64,000 nucleotides of DNA. It comes from Maritalea sp051251695. Lineage in GTDB: Bacteria; Pseudomonadota; Alphaproteobacteria; Rhizobiales; Devosiaceae. Where the stretch lies: positions 1 through 64,000 of the forward strand of contig NZ_JBPOEU010000009.1 in the NCBI RefSeq assembly GCF_051251695.1, given 5' to 3'. Of this stretch, positions 45,120-54,231 are shown piece after piece (position 1 is the first letter of the stretch; each line of letters opens with the position of its first letter). The position numbers and the translations under genes were made by a program. Under the pieces are notes generated by a model. It searched no databases. It had not been told where the DNA came from and saw only the letters and a list, made by a program, of their open reading frames with translations.

Positions 45120-45926
45120 ATGACCTTAATTCACCCCACGGCAATTATTGGTGACAATGTTTCGCTGGGCGAAAATGTCAGCGTTGGCGCTTTTAGTGTT
45201 TTGGACGGTGAGATTTCTGTTGGTGATAACACGATCTTGCATTCCCACGTGGCGGTGGCTGGCAATACCGAAATCGGCACGGGATGCGAAATATTTCCAT
45301 TCGCTTCCATCGGTCATTGTCCGCAAGACAAAAAATACGCTGGCGAGTTAAGCCGACTGATCATTGGCGACAATTGTACCATTCGTGAGAATGTGACCAT
45401 CAATCCTGGTACCAGCGGTGGTGGCATGGAAACGGTAATTGGCAACGATGTGCTGCTAATGGCTGGTGCGCACGTGGCGCACGATTGTCAATTGGGCGAC
45501 CACGTCGTTATCGTAAACCATGTGGCGCTCGCCGGGCATGTTACGGTTGATGAGCATGCCATTGTTGGTGGCTTGAGTGGGGTGCATCAATTTGTTCGCA
45601 TTGGTGCTCATTCCATTATCGGCGCAATGAGTATGGTCGAAAACGATGTGATCCCTTTTGGTTCTGTGTTGGGAAACCGAGCCTATTTAGGGGGACTAAA
45701 TTTGGTCGGATTGAAGCGACGGAATTTTGACAGGGAAGAAATTCACACACTGCGCGCCGCCTATCGAATGATTTTTTCAAATGAGGGTACCCTGAGAGAG
45801 AGGGTGGAAGACGCCGCTGACATTTTCAACGGGCATGAACTTGTTGATATTGTTGTGAATTTCGTGCGCAAGCCATCGGAGCGTTCCTTGTGTATGCCCA
45901 AAAACGGCGTGGACTCGCATGAGTAA
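45120..45926 (+). CDS. lpxA: UDP-N-acetylglucosamine O-acyltransferase
   Basis: First step of lipid A synthesis. It is a left-handed beta-helix (hexapeptide repeats from IHPTAIIGDNVSLGENVSVG) with the catalytic-histidine segment AHVAHDCQLGDHVVIVNHVALAGHV and the C-terminal helical domain LVGLKRRNFDREEIHTLRAAYR. It has 268 residues. It overlaps lpxI by 8 nt. Confidence 0.97.
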   Translation: MTLIHPTAIIGDNVSLGENVSVGAFSVLDGEISVGDNTILHSHVAVAGNTEIGTGCEIFPFASIGHCPQDKKYAGELSRLIIGDNCTIRENVTINPGTSGGGMETVIGNDVLLMAGAHVAHDCQLGDHVVIVNHVALAGHVTVDEHAIVGGLSGVHQFVRIGAHSIIGAMSMVENDVIPFGSVLGNRAYLGGLNLVGLKRRNFDREEIHTLRAAYRMIFSNEGTLRERVEDAADIFNGHELVDIVVNFVRKPSERSLCMPKNGVDSHE

Positions 45927-46716
45927 GCTTGCGTTGCTTGTCGGGAACGGAGAGCTAGCCAAAGCTTCAGAACAGGGTGTTCGGGCACAGTACAGAGATG
46001 AATTTGTTATTTGGTCCATGACTGGGAATTCATCTAACCCTGCTGATAATATCAATGTTGGTGATCCTACGACATTAATTGATCGACTTCGTGCAGAGAA
46101 AATCGAGGTTTTATGCGCGGTTGGGGCAGTTGAGTTGTCACCGGAATTGCGTACCAATGTTGGTAAATATCTCGTTGAACACTACGCTGGCAAGTTGGAT
46201 GTATCCGACATGGGATTGGAAACGGCCTACCGTACAATCGCCAAAGATGCTCGCGTTGATATTAAAGGCATTCATGATTTGGTGCCGGAACTACTCGCTG
46301 GTCCTGGGCAGATTGGCGGGCCGGAGACCGACGTTTCGACGAATGTACTTGGAAATATGGTGCAATTGGCCCGGACGGTTGCGCGCACAGACCTCGGTCA
46401 ATCAGTTGTTTTTCATGGTCTGCGCCCCATCGCTGCAGAAGACGTTTTGGGCACGGATAGCCTAATTGAACGGGCAAAGATTATCGCCGAAAAACTCAAT
46501 ATTCAATCCGGTGAATTGACGCTGGTAAAGGTGGCAAAACCACAACAAAGTGGTCTAGGTGACATGCCGACGATTGGGCCGGAAACGGTGATTAATTGTG
46601 CTGCTGCGGGTGTTGGCTCCATTGTGGTTGAGGGGCAGAAGTGTTTGATTGCGGATAGAAAACGGTTTGTTGAACTTGCGAATGAGTTGAACGTCAGTGC
46701 GTTTGGGTGGGGATAA
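45919..46716 (+). CDS. lpxI: UDP-2,3-diacylglucosamine diphosphatase LpxI
   Basis: Hydrolyses UDP-2,3-diacylglucosamine to lipid X, replacing LpxH in alphaproteobacteria. The 265-residue protein has the DUF1009/LpxI pattern: LALLVGNGELAK at the N-terminus, RDLVPELLA-like HDLVPELLAGPG, and the C-terminal PTIGPETVINCAAAGVGSIVVEGQKCLIADR. The ATG overlaps the end of lpxA, and lpxB follows after 3 nt. Confidence 0.95.
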   Translation: MSKLALLVGNGELAKASEQGVRAQYRDEFVIWSMTGNSSNPADNINVGDPTTLIDRLRAEKIEVLCAVGAVELSPELRTNVGKYLVEHYAGKLDVSDMGLETAYRTIAKDARVDIKGIHDLVPELLAGPGQIGGPETDVSTNVLGNMVQLARTVARTDLGQSVVFHGLRPIAAEDVLGTDSLIERAKIIAEKLNIQSGELTLVKVAKPQQSGLGDMPTIGPETVINCAAAGVGSIVVEGQKCLIADRKRFVELANELNVSAFGWG

Positions 46717-46719
46717 AAG

Positions 46720-47823
46720 GTGCGCCTTTTTGTTGTAGCAGGTGAAAGTTCTGGCGACCAACTTGGTGCAGATCTAGTGACCAGACTACGTTTAAAGACT
46801 GAAATTGAGCTGTTTGGTGTTGGCGGCCCGGCATTGGAAGAGGTGGGGATAAAATCCCTGTTTTCGATGAGTGACCTCGCTGTAATGGGATGGCGTGATG
46901 TTTACATGCGCTTGCCCAAACTGCTTTGGCGTTTAAAGCAAACAGCTGATGCAATAATCGCCCAACGTCCTGATATTGTTGTTTTAATCGATAGCCAAGA
47001 GTTTTCAAATCGCATTGCTGCGCGGGTGCGCAAGGCCTTGCCAGATATCAAAATAATTCTTTACGTTGCGCCGTCGGTTTGGGCATGGAAGCCTGAACGG
47101 GCGAAAGAAATTGAGCCGCTATACAATGAACTATTGGGCGTGTTGCCTTTTGAGCCGGCTGTGTTCAAACAGCTTGGCGGACCGGTATGCCACTATGTTG
47201 GGCACATTGGCGAAGGGTTGATCCGCGGGGATAAAGACACAGCACAAGACCAGTTTTTGCTGCTACCGGGTAGTCGTGCGGGCGAGATAAAACGCAATCT
47301 TGCAGAGATGAAAATGAGTGTGAATTGGCTGCATGAATCGCATCAAACTACGCCACTTTGTCTGGCAACAGTCCGGAACTTGTCCCGAAACGTTTCGGAA
47401 ATATTGCAAGACCCATTGGTTGCCATCGGCGAGGGGCGTGAGACGTTCAAAAAGTTTGTGAAAAGTGCCAAATCGGCCATTGCTGTTTCAGGTACAGCGA
47501 CACTCGAAATTGGTTTTGCCGATGTGCCACACGTTACGACATACCTTGCAGAGCCAAAACAAATCCGGGCCTATGAAGAAAATAACCGTCCGTTGATCAA
47601 TCTCAACAACATAATAGTTGGCAGGAAGTTCATTCCCGAAGTGATCGGTATGCGTGATTTATCAGATGAGATTTTGCGAGAAGTGCAGAACTTGATGGGT
47701 AGCGACAAAGTGTTGGCTGACCAACGCGCCGGACTTGAAGAAATGCGCACCAAAATGAAAGAAGGGGAGCCAGAAGCTCCCCGTCAAAACCCAGAAGATC
47801 GAGTAATCGAACTTTTGAACTAG
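46720..47823 (+). CDS. lpxB: Lipid A disaccharide synthase
   Basis: GT-B-like glycosyltransferase that joins lipid X and UDP-diacylglucosamine. It shows AGESSGDQLGADLV, GVGGPALEEVGI, YVAPSVWAWKPERAKEIEP, LLPGSRAGEIKRNL and SGTATLEIGFADVPHVTTY. At 367 residues it is slightly shorter than many homologues (about 380-395). It starts with GTG. Its stop and the stop of the convergent gltA lie within one CTAG palindrome. Confidence 0.96.
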   Translation: MRLFVVAGESSGDQLGADLVTRLRLKTEIELFGVGGPALEEVGIKSLFSMSDLAVMGWRDVYMRLPKLLWRLKQTADAIIAQRPDIVVLIDSQEFSNRIAARVRKALPDIKIILYVAPSVWAWKPERAKEIEPLYNELLGVLPFEPAVFKQLGGPVCHYVGHIGEGLIRGDKDTAQDQFLLLPGSRAGEIKRNLAEMKMSVNWLHESHQTTPLCLATVRNLSRNVSEILQDPLVAIGEGRETFKKFVKSAKSAIAVSGTATLEIGFADVPHVTTYLAEPKQIRAYEENNRPLINLNNIIVGRKFIPEVIGMRDLSDEILREVQNLMGSDKVLADQRAGLEEMRTKMKEGEPEAPRQNPEDRVIELLN

Positions 47824-49109
47824 CGTTGCGCAATATCCACATAATCGCGGAAAGTCTCGCCAGTATATAGCTGGCGCGGACGACCTATTTTTTGTTTTGG
47901 ATCTTCGATCATTTCTGCCCATTGCGATGTCCAACCAACCGTTCTCGCGAGGGCGAAAATTGCTGTGAACATTGATGTTGGGAAGCCAATCGCATCCAAA
48001 ATAATGCCCGAATAGAAATCGACATTTGGATAAAGTTTCTTCTCGATGAAGTATTCGTCTTCCAAAGCGATCCGCTCAAGTTCTTGAGCAACTTGTAACG
48101 TTGGGTTGTTTTCAACACCAAGCTCCGCAAGCACTTCTTTCGCCGTCGCCTGCATGACAGTGGCACGAGGATCAAAGTTTTTGTAAACGCGGTGGCCAAA
48201 GCCCATCAAACGGAATGGATCTGATTTGTCTTTTGCCCGGGCTACAAATTCTGGAATACGATCAACAGTGCCGATTTCGCGCAGCATGCTCAAGCAAGCT
48301 TCGTTTGCACCACCATGTGCAGGGCCCCAAAGTGAAGCAACACCAGCGGCAATACACGCAAATGGGTTTGCATGTGATGAGCCAGCAAGACGCACAGTGG
48401 ATGTTGATGCGTTTTGTTCGTGGTCGGCGTGTAGCGTGAAAATCCGGTCCATCGCCTTGGCGATGGTTGGCGAAACTTCGTATTCTTCAGCCGGTACAGC
48501 AAAACACATGCGCAAGAAATTTGACGCGTAATCAAGATCATTGCGTGGTGAAACAAACGGTTGCCCGATGGAGTATTTGTATGCCCATGAAACGATTGTT
48601 GGGATTTTAGCGATCAAACGGTGCGAGGCAATAACGCGCTGCGCCGGATCGGTAATGTCTGTTGAATCGTGATAGAATGCAGACATTGCGCCAACTGCAC
48701 CACAAACAATAGCCATTGGGTGCGCATCGCGGCGGAAACCTTCAAAAAACTTCCCCATTTGCTGATGTAGCATAGTGTGTCGTGTGACGGTGTTTGAAAA
48801 TTCCGCAAACTGGTCGGCGGTCGGCAACTCACCCTTTAAGAGCAAATAGGAGACTTCCAAAAAGCTTGATTTTTCAGCTAGTTGTTCGATTGGATAGCCA
48901 CGGTACAACAAAGTACCTTTGCCGCCATCAATATAGGTGATTGCTGATTCTGTAGATCCGGTGGACGTGTATCCTGGATCAAATGTGAAATGCCCGGTTT
49001 GAGCATATAGAGAACGGATATCGATAACGTCAGGACCAACTGTGCCTGAAATTATGGGGAATTCATAACTTTTGCCATCAATTTCTAATTTTGCAATCCG
49101 ATCGGTCAT
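47820..49109 (-). CDS. gltA: Citrate synthase (type II)
   Basis: Condenses oxaloacetate and acetyl-CoA in the TCA cycle. Catalytic His in HADHEQNASTSTVRLAGSSHANP and in MGFGHRVYKNFDPRA, and Asp in the VDFYSGIILDAIGFP region are present. It has 429 residues from the ATG at 49107-49109, which has a perfect AGGAGG 8 nt upstream; the longer frame would translate this ribosome site. It is convergent with lpxB with a 4-nt overlap of stop codons. Confidence 0.97.
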   Translation of the reverse strand: MTDRIAKLEIDGKSYEFPIISGTVGPDVIDIRSLYAQTGHFTFDPGYTSTGSTESAITYIDGGKGTLLYRGYPIEQLAEKSSFLEVSYLLLKGELPTADQFAEFSNTVTRHTMLHQQMGKFFEGFRRDAHPMAIVCGAVGAMSAFYHDSTDITDPAQRVIASHRLIAKIPTIVSWAYKYSIGQPFVSPRNDLDYASNFLRMCFAVPAEEYEVSPTIAKAMDRIFTLHADHEQNASTSTVRLAGSSHANPFACIAAGVASLWGPAHGGANEACLSMLREIGTVDRIPEFVARAKDKSDPFRLMGFGHRVYKNFDPRATVMQATAKEVLAELGVENNPTLQVAQELERIALEDEYFIEKKLYPNVDFYSGIILDAIGFPTSMFTAIFALARTVGWTSQWAEMIEDPKQKIGRPRQLYTGETFRDYVDIAQR

Positions 49110-49266
49110 AAGCAAGGCCTCCTTCAAGATTTCAAAAAATTTAGACTCAGCGAATCGTCCCCACAAACGTAAGCGTCGTCGACCTGCAAATCAGGTTGCG
49201 CATGAGGTACCGGATTTGACGTTAATTCGCAAGCGATGAACGCCAATCCAATACCAAATTGCGTGT

Positions 49267-50685
49267 TTATACCGCAGTGGTTTCGCTCAGACGAGACAAA
49301 CTTTCTTCTTTGCCTAACAGTAACAAAACATCAAAACAGCCGGGGGAGGCGTTCTTTGCGGTCACAGCTGCCCGAATTGGTTGAGCCACTTTGCCAAACT
49401 TGAGATCGTTTTGTTCCGCAAAAGCGCGAAGCGCAGCATCGATTCCATCGTGGGACCAATCGTTCAGTCCTTGGAGAACTGGTTGGACATTGCGAAGAAT
49501 GTCCAAGTTTTCACCCTGTGTCGCCGCCAATGCTTTATCTTCAAACGCAAGTGGACGAGCGGCAAAAATAAATTCGGCGGCCTTGTTCAACTCGAGAATG
49601 GTTTTGGCGCGGGTCTTAAGTGCGGGCAGGGCCTCCCTAACCGTTTCAGCGTGCTTGGTTAGACCTTTGAGCGCCGTTTCATCTTCAATTTCTTCTGCAA
49701 GCGACACCATTAAATCAAACAGGCGTGCGTCTTCACTTGCCTTAATGTAATGCGCGTTCACATTTTCCATTTTGGCAAAATCAATGCGGCTGGCGCCTTT
49801 GTTAAGCCCGCCATATGAAAACCACTCGATAAACTGCTCCGATGAGAAAATTTCCTCATCGCCATGGGCCCAACCTAGACGTGCAAAATAATTGCGAATT
49901 GTTTCAGGTAGATAGCCCATACGTCGATAGTCTTCTACGCCAAGTGCGCCATGCCGTTTTGACAGTTTTGCACCATCTGGTCCGTGAATAAGCGGCGTGT
50001 GCGCCATCGTCGGAATGTGCCAATCAAGCGCATTATAAATCGTGATTTGTCTTGCCGAATTCACCAAATGGTCGTCACCGCGCAAAATGTGAGTGACCCC
50101 CATATCGTGATCGTCAACCACAACGGCCAACAAATAGGTCGGGGAACCGTCAGAGCGCAGAATAACAAAATCATCAAGGTTTTCAGCCTTGAAATGCACG
50201 TCGCCTTGCACCTTGTCATGAACCACGATTTCGCCGCTGGTTGGTGCTTTGATCCGCACGACAAATGGTGTATTTGCTGGCGCATCGCTTTCAGGCCGAT
50301 CTCGCCAACGACGATCATAGACCATTGGGCGTCCGTCTGCTTTCGCCTTCTCACGCATTTGCGTCAATTCTTCAGCGGTGGCGTAGCATTTATAGGCTTT
50401 GCCTTCCGACAGCAATTGATTGGCAATTTCGGTGTGTCGATCGATGTTTTTCGACTGGAAGATTGGCTCACCTGCATAGTCCAGCCCCAACCAATCCATG
50501 CCGGTGATGATGGCAGCAATGGCTTCGTCGGTTGAGCGATCTTTGTCGGTATCCTCAATGCGCAGCAACATTTCGCCGCCAAGAGATTTGGCCAAGGCCC
50601 AGTTGAAAAGGGCAGTGCGGGCATTGCCGATGTGCAAAAATCCGGTTGGTGACGGCGCAAACCGTGTAATCACTTTATCTGTCAT
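49267..50685 (-). CDS. gltX: Glutamyl-tRNA synthetase
   Basis: Class I synthetase that charges tRNA-Glu. The HIGH motif appears in RFAPSPTGFLHIGNARTALFNW and the KMSKS equivalent is KLSKRHG. It has 472 residues from the ATG at 50683-50685; a TTG 15 nt upstream would add five residues but is less likely. It is divergent from comEC and upstream of gltA on the same strand, separated by 157 nt. Confidence 0.97.
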   Translation of the reverse strand: MTDKVITRFAPSPTGFLHIGNARTALFNWALAKSLGGEMLLRIEDTDKDRSTDEAIAAIITGMDWLGLDYAGEPIFQSKNIDRHTEIANQLLSEGKAYKCYATAEELTQMREKAKADGRPMVYDRRWRDRPESDAPANTPFVVRIKAPTSGEIVVHDKVQGDVHFKAENLDDFVILRSDGSPTYLLAVVVDDHDMGVTHILRGDDHLVNSARQITIYNALDWHIPTMAHTPLIHGPDGAKLSKRHGALGVEDYRRMGYLPETIRNYFARLGWAHGDEEIFSSEQFIEWFSYGGLNKGASRIDFAKMENVNAHYIKASEDARLFDLMVSLAEEIEDETALKGLTKHAETVREALPALKTRAKTILELNKAAEFIFAARPLAFEDKALAATQGENLDILRNVQPVLQGLNDWSHDGIDAALRAFAEQNDLKFGKVAQPIRAAVTAKNASPGCFDVLLLLGKEESLSRLSETTAV

Positions 50686-50814
50686 GCTGAGCGTTCTCAA
50701 TTATCAAATGAAGGCTGATGGCACCGCTTGTTGCTCCGAGATGGAGGCAATGCTGGCGAAATTTTGCAGCATGTGTAACATAAGCGGAATATTGCGCAAG
50801 ATAGAGGCGAGCTA

Positions 50815-52935
50815 ATGGCCGCTTTTGAAGGCGAAACGATACTTAAAAGCCATACTCAATTGTCGCCCAAGGGCGACGAACCTGTAAGGTTGCGCCCGAA
50901 TGCGGCAGTAAAACAACGCAAATCGCCTGCTAATCTGCTCGCCGATGCCGTTTCTAGTGCAATTTATCATCGTCAGTTCATTGTGCTGCTGCCATTTGCG
51001 CTGATATTTGGCATTTCCATCTATAAAAATGTTCGGTTTGAACCAAACTGGATGGCGGTTTTGTTCGTTCTTTTCGTGCTGGGTATTTGCTTTATTTGGC
51101 AACGAATTCGGCAGCGAACAGGAAGGGCTTTAGCGCTGACACTTGCTGCTTGGTTTGGCTATTCCTTAATTTCGCTGAGCGCCCAATGGTTCGGCACCTT
51201 CATGATCAGCTATCCTATGGCAGTTGACCAGCTTTCGGGCGTAGTTGTTGCCCGAACGGTCATCCAAGGTAGTAAAGAACGGCTGGTGATTGACCAACTG
51301 GCTGGTGATACGCGCTTGGTGAATGTTCGGCGTTTGCGGCTGAACGTAAAAAGCGAACATTTTGACCCGGAAAATGCATTCCAGCTGGGTGATCGAATTG
51401 AATTGCGGGCGCGAATTATTCCCGTGCCCAAGCCGGTTTACGCTGATAGTTATGATGCGCAATTTCACAGTTTTTTCGCGGGAGTAGGTGGGTTTGCAAG
51501 TTCCTTGGGACCAGCCAAAATAATTGAGCCTGGTGGAAAATCTCTTTCGGCAAACATTGATGGGTTGAGGTGGTCGATTGGAAATCGGTTGGATCAATAT
51601 TTGTCAGATCAGCAGTCGGGCATTGCACGAGCACTGATAATTGGTGACCAATCTGGCATTGCCAGCGAGCTTCGAGAGGAAATTGCGAATGCGGGATTGG
51701 CACATGTGCTTGCCATTTCCGGGCTTCATCTCACGTTGGTTGTGGGCAGTGTATTTATTCTGGTTCGACTGTTTATATCGCAATTGGTGCGGCATGACCG
51801 ACGGATAAAACCAATGGCGGCATTGGTGGCGATTGGGGTGGCAATTGCGTATCTTTTGATTTCTGGTTCAAATTTGGCGACCCAAAGGGCTACTTTGATG
51901 TTGGTTTTGGCTTTTATGGCTATCATTGTGGGCCGCCGCGCCATCACCATGCGTAACGTTGCTCTTGCGGCGATTGTGATCATCTTGATGTTTCCGCATG
52001 AGATTTTCAAACCTGGGTTCCAGCTATCTTTTGCTGCAGTGGTCGGACTGGTCGCAGTTTACGCAGGCATTGGCCGGTCGGCCATCGTTTTTCCCTATTG
52101 GGCAAAATTGTTTGGCGGGATTGCGCTAACCAGCTTGATCGCTGGAATTGCGACAGCCCCGATTGCTGCGGTGCATTTTCAACAATTCGCGCCGCTAGGT
52201 TTGCTCGGCAACCTGATCGCAGTGCCCATTGTTGGGTTTTTTGTTTTACCGTGTGGATTGATTTCGGTGCTTTTAATGCCTCTTGGTCTTGAGGAACCAT
52301 TTTTGCTGTTGATGGGCGCAGGCATCGATTTGATCGTTCAAATTGCTAAACATATTTCGGCCATAAGTGCAGATTTCACACAGACGCCAATGTTGGCAAA
52401 TTGGGTTTTGCCTGCATGTTTGGTGATGCTCGGATGGTTGAGCTTTTTCCATGGAAAAATCAAATTTGCCGCACCAATTGTTTTCTCAATCTGCCTGTTT
52501 GCTTTCGGGCCAGCCAGACTTCCGTTTGCAGTTATATCTGACAGCACACAAGCGATAATTGTAAATAATGGGGCGTCGTTCAATCAGCTCGGCCGCAAAT
52601 CAAACAGTTTTACAACAAGGGCTTGGTCTGAACGGTTTGGCGCCGATATGCTAAACAATGAAGCGATTGGCAATTGTGACAAACATGGCTGCAGCGCTCA
52701 GATCGACGGACTTGTCATTTCTGCAGTTAAAAACAGCGTTGGCTTACGGGAAGATTGCCCCAATGCCGACATCCTGATCGTTAGGCAACGGCGGTCCGTT
52801 AGTTGCCCGAACGCGTTAGTGATTACACAAAAAGAATTAGACCGGTTCGGCGTCGCCACATTATTTAGGAACAAAACCGGAGGTTTTGACGTGAAGTGGG
52901 CACTAGACGATGAAAACCGACCATGGCGTCCTTGA
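50815..52935 (+). CDS. comEC: ComEC/Rec2-family competence protein
   Basis: Polytopic inner-membrane protein related to the DNA-uptake channel. It has an N-terminal DUF4131 region with paired helices and an OB-like segment (about 40-230), then the Competence domain with the typical GLAHVLAISGLHLTLVVG motif (near residue 300) and several helices. The region after about 570 is short and does not show the intact HxHxDH metallo-beta-lactamase motif, as is common in alphaproteobacterial homologues. It has 706 residues. GAGG precedes the ATG. Whether the organism is transformable cannot be told from this gene alone. Confidence 0.92.
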   Translation: MAAFEGETILKSHTQLSPKGDEPVRLRPNAAVKQRKSPANLLADAVSSAIYHRQFIVLLPFALIFGISIYKNVRFEPNWMAVLFVLFVLGICFIWQRIRQRTGRALALTLAAWFGYSLISLSAQWFGTFMISYPMAVDQLSGVVVARTVIQGSKERLVIDQLAGDTRLVNVRRLRLNVKSEHFDPENAFQLGDRIELRARIIPVPKPVYADSYDAQFHSFFAGVGGFASSLGPAKIIEPGGKSLSANIDGLRWSIGNRLDQYLSDQQSGIARALIIGDQSGIASELREEIANAGLAHVLAISGLHLTLVVGSVFILVRLFISQLVRHDRRIKPMAALVAIGVAIAYLLISGSNLATQRATLMLVLAFMAIIVGRRAITMRNVALAAIVIILMFPHEIFKPGFQLSFAAVVGLVAVYAGIGRSAIVFPYWAKLFGGIALTSLIAGIATAPIAAVHFQQFAPLGLLGNLIAVPIVGFFVLPCGLISVLLMPLGLEEPFLLLMGAGIDLIVQIAKHISAISADFTQTPMLANWVLPACLVMLGWLSFFHGKIKFAAPIVFSICLFAFGPARLPFAVISDSTQAIIVNNGASFNQLGRKSNSFTTRAWSERFGADMLNNEAIGNCDKHGCSAQIDGLVISAVKNSVGLREDCPNADILIVRQRRSVSCPNALVITQKELDRFGVATLFRNKTGGFDVKWALDDENRPWRP

Positions 52936-52940
52936 GTGCA

Positions 52941-52984
52941 TAAAAAAACCCGAGCAACCGATGCGAAAAGCATAGCTGTCGGGT
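52941..52984 (-). terminator. Terminator of lexA (minus strand)
   Basis: Read on the minus strand, ACCCGA (52979-52984) pairs with TCGGGT (52948-52953) around a branched loop with an inner ATGC/GCAT stem, followed by seven Ts (52948-52942). It lies in the 96-nt gap between the convergent comEC and lexA. Confidence 0.75.
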
Positions 52985-53031
52985 CAAGTGTTCGCAATCG
53001 GGGATGTTGGGGCCACTAGGTCCCAACGGGG

Positions 53032-53751
53032 TCAGTACTTGCGAAATAAACCAACCAATCGTCCTTGAACCGCTACTTGGTCAGGGCCGAAAATTCTTGT
53101 TTCATAAGCAGGGTTTGCTGCTTCTAAGGCCACGGACTGACCTTTTTTGCGCAAACGTTTCAATGTTGCTTCCTCGTCATTGACCAAAGCGACAACAATT
53201 TCACCATTGCTGGCCGTAACCTGCTTTTTGATCAGTACCGTGTCACCATCAAAAATGCCTGCATCAATCATAGAGTCGCCGCTAACCTCGAGCGCATAAT
53301 GCTCGCCGCCAGCCAACATTTCAGGTGGAACCGATATGGTGTGACTTTGTTCTTGAATGGCTGCAATAGGAACACCGGCCGCAATTCGTCCCATCACAGG
53401 GATCGTAACAGGCGCGTTGGGGTTTTCATCCTGCGCAATTGTGGAGGCGGAAACAGGTTCTCTGGCGCGGCCAAGATCACCTTGAATGACACTGGGTTCG
53501 AACTTGGACTTCTTACCACCAAGAGACGGGTTCATACTGTCTGGCAAACGAATGACTTCCATCGCTCGCGCCCTGTTGGGCAGGCGACGAATAAAGCCCC
53601 GTTCCTCCAAAGCTGTAATTAAGCGGTGAATACCGGACTTGGACTTTAAGTCCAAAGCATCCTTCATCTCATCAAATGAGGGCGGTACACCACTTTCCTT
53701 CATGCGCTCATGAATGAACATAAGCAGTTCATGTTGCTTGCGGGTCAACAT
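53032..53751 (-). CDS. lexA: LexA repressor
   Basis: SOS repressor that cleaves itself when stimulated by RecA filaments. It has an N-terminal winged helix-turn-helix (MLTRKQHELLMFIHERM to about 65) and a C-terminal S24 peptidase domain with the Ala125-Gly126 cleavage site (RIAAGVP), Ser160 (VSGDSM) and Lys198. The ATG at 53749-53751 gives 239 residues; the open frame continues 99 nt further upstream, but there it would run through the two LexA operators. It is autoregulated by these operators. It is neighboured by comEC rather than moeA because of an insertion on its upstream side. Confidence 0.97.
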   Translation of the reverse strand: MLTRKQHELLMFIHERMKESGVPPSFDEMKDALDLKSKSGIHRLITALEERGFIRRLPNRARAMEVIRLPDSMNPSLGGKKSKFEPSVIQGDLGRAREPVSASTIAQDENPNAPVTIPVMGRIAAGVPIAAIQEQSHTISVPPEMLAGGEHYALEVSGDSMIDAGIFDGDTVLIKKQVTASNGEIVVALVNDEEATLKRLRKKGQSVALEAANPAYETRIFGPDQVAVQGRLVGLFRKY

Positions 53752-53783
53752 TTTGAAGTCCTTTACAGCCTGAAATAGAATCG

Positions 53784-53823
53784 GAACAAATGTTGAACAA
53801 CTATAACTGTTCTTTATATGTTC
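53784..53823 (-). promoter_or_regulatory. Two LexA operators upstream of lexA
   Basis: GAACaaatgttGAAC (53784-53798) and GTTCtttatatGTTC (53809-53823) both match the alphaproteobacterial SOS box (direct repeat GTTC-N7-GTTC or its complement) without mismatch. They begin 33 nt upstream of the lexA start and indicate autoregulation. Confidence 0.88.
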
Positions 53824-54007
53824 TGCAAGTGGTGCAGAATTTGTATCCATTTTGGGGCGACCTAACTATGTGTTCAAATTGCAACAATTGGAGCGCATGT
53901 GCCAAACTGTCGCAGTTTTTAGTTGCAGTTGCATTTCTGCGAGCGTATTGCACGATTGTCTTTAAAACAGGTTGGTCCCGCCAGCCATAACGCCAAGGAG
54001 GTTTCAT
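53824..54007 (+). other. Spacer upstream of the 14-codon ORF
   Basis: No recognisable gene; frames on both strands here look random in composition. GGTTGG and CCAGCC (around 53971-53987) could form a small stem just before the Shine-Dalgarno sequence of the 14-codon ORF. No convincing promoter was recognised. Confidence 0.4.
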
Positions 54008-54052
54008 ATGTTCACATTTCAAACGCTTCTGGCAAATTGTTTGCCAGTTTAA
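54008..54052 (+). CDS. Candidate 14-codon peptide or leader ORF
   Basis: A perfect AAGGAGG (53995-54001) lies 6 nt before an ATG that opens a 14-residue reading frame, MFTFQTLLANCLPV, ending in TAA. The second half of the frame coincides with an 8-bp perfect hairpin (54029-54047). It could be a leader peptide, a small peptide gene or a coincidental ribosome site. It has no similarity I can name. Confidence 0.35.
   Translation: MFTFQTLLANCLPV
54029..54047 (+). other. Hairpin within the 14-codon ORF
   Basis: CTGGCAAA (54029-54036) and TTTGCCAG (54040-54047) pair perfectly around TTG. A short TTTAA follows, too weak for a standard terminator. Confidence 0.45.
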
Positions 54053-54231
54053 CACTAGCGCAACTGATCCTTTGTCCAGCGTCCTAGCTGCTGCATTTTA
54101 GGATTCACCTTTCAACTCTCTTTGTCTGCACACGGTGTGGATGATCAACAATCAGTCGCTGTTCGTTCCTGCGCAGTTTTGCGCGGTGATTTCAGTACAA
54201 ATTTATTCAAAATGAGGAGCGGCGGAGCTTT

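Noticed and set aside
53752..53850. Longer N-terminus for LexA
   Set aside because: The extra 33 residues would be encoded across both LexA operators; MLTRKQ is the standard LexA start.
53801..54055. Open frames on both strands between lexA and the DUF1127-like gene
   Set aside because: They overlap the LexA operators or each other and have no ribosome sites or recognisable composition.
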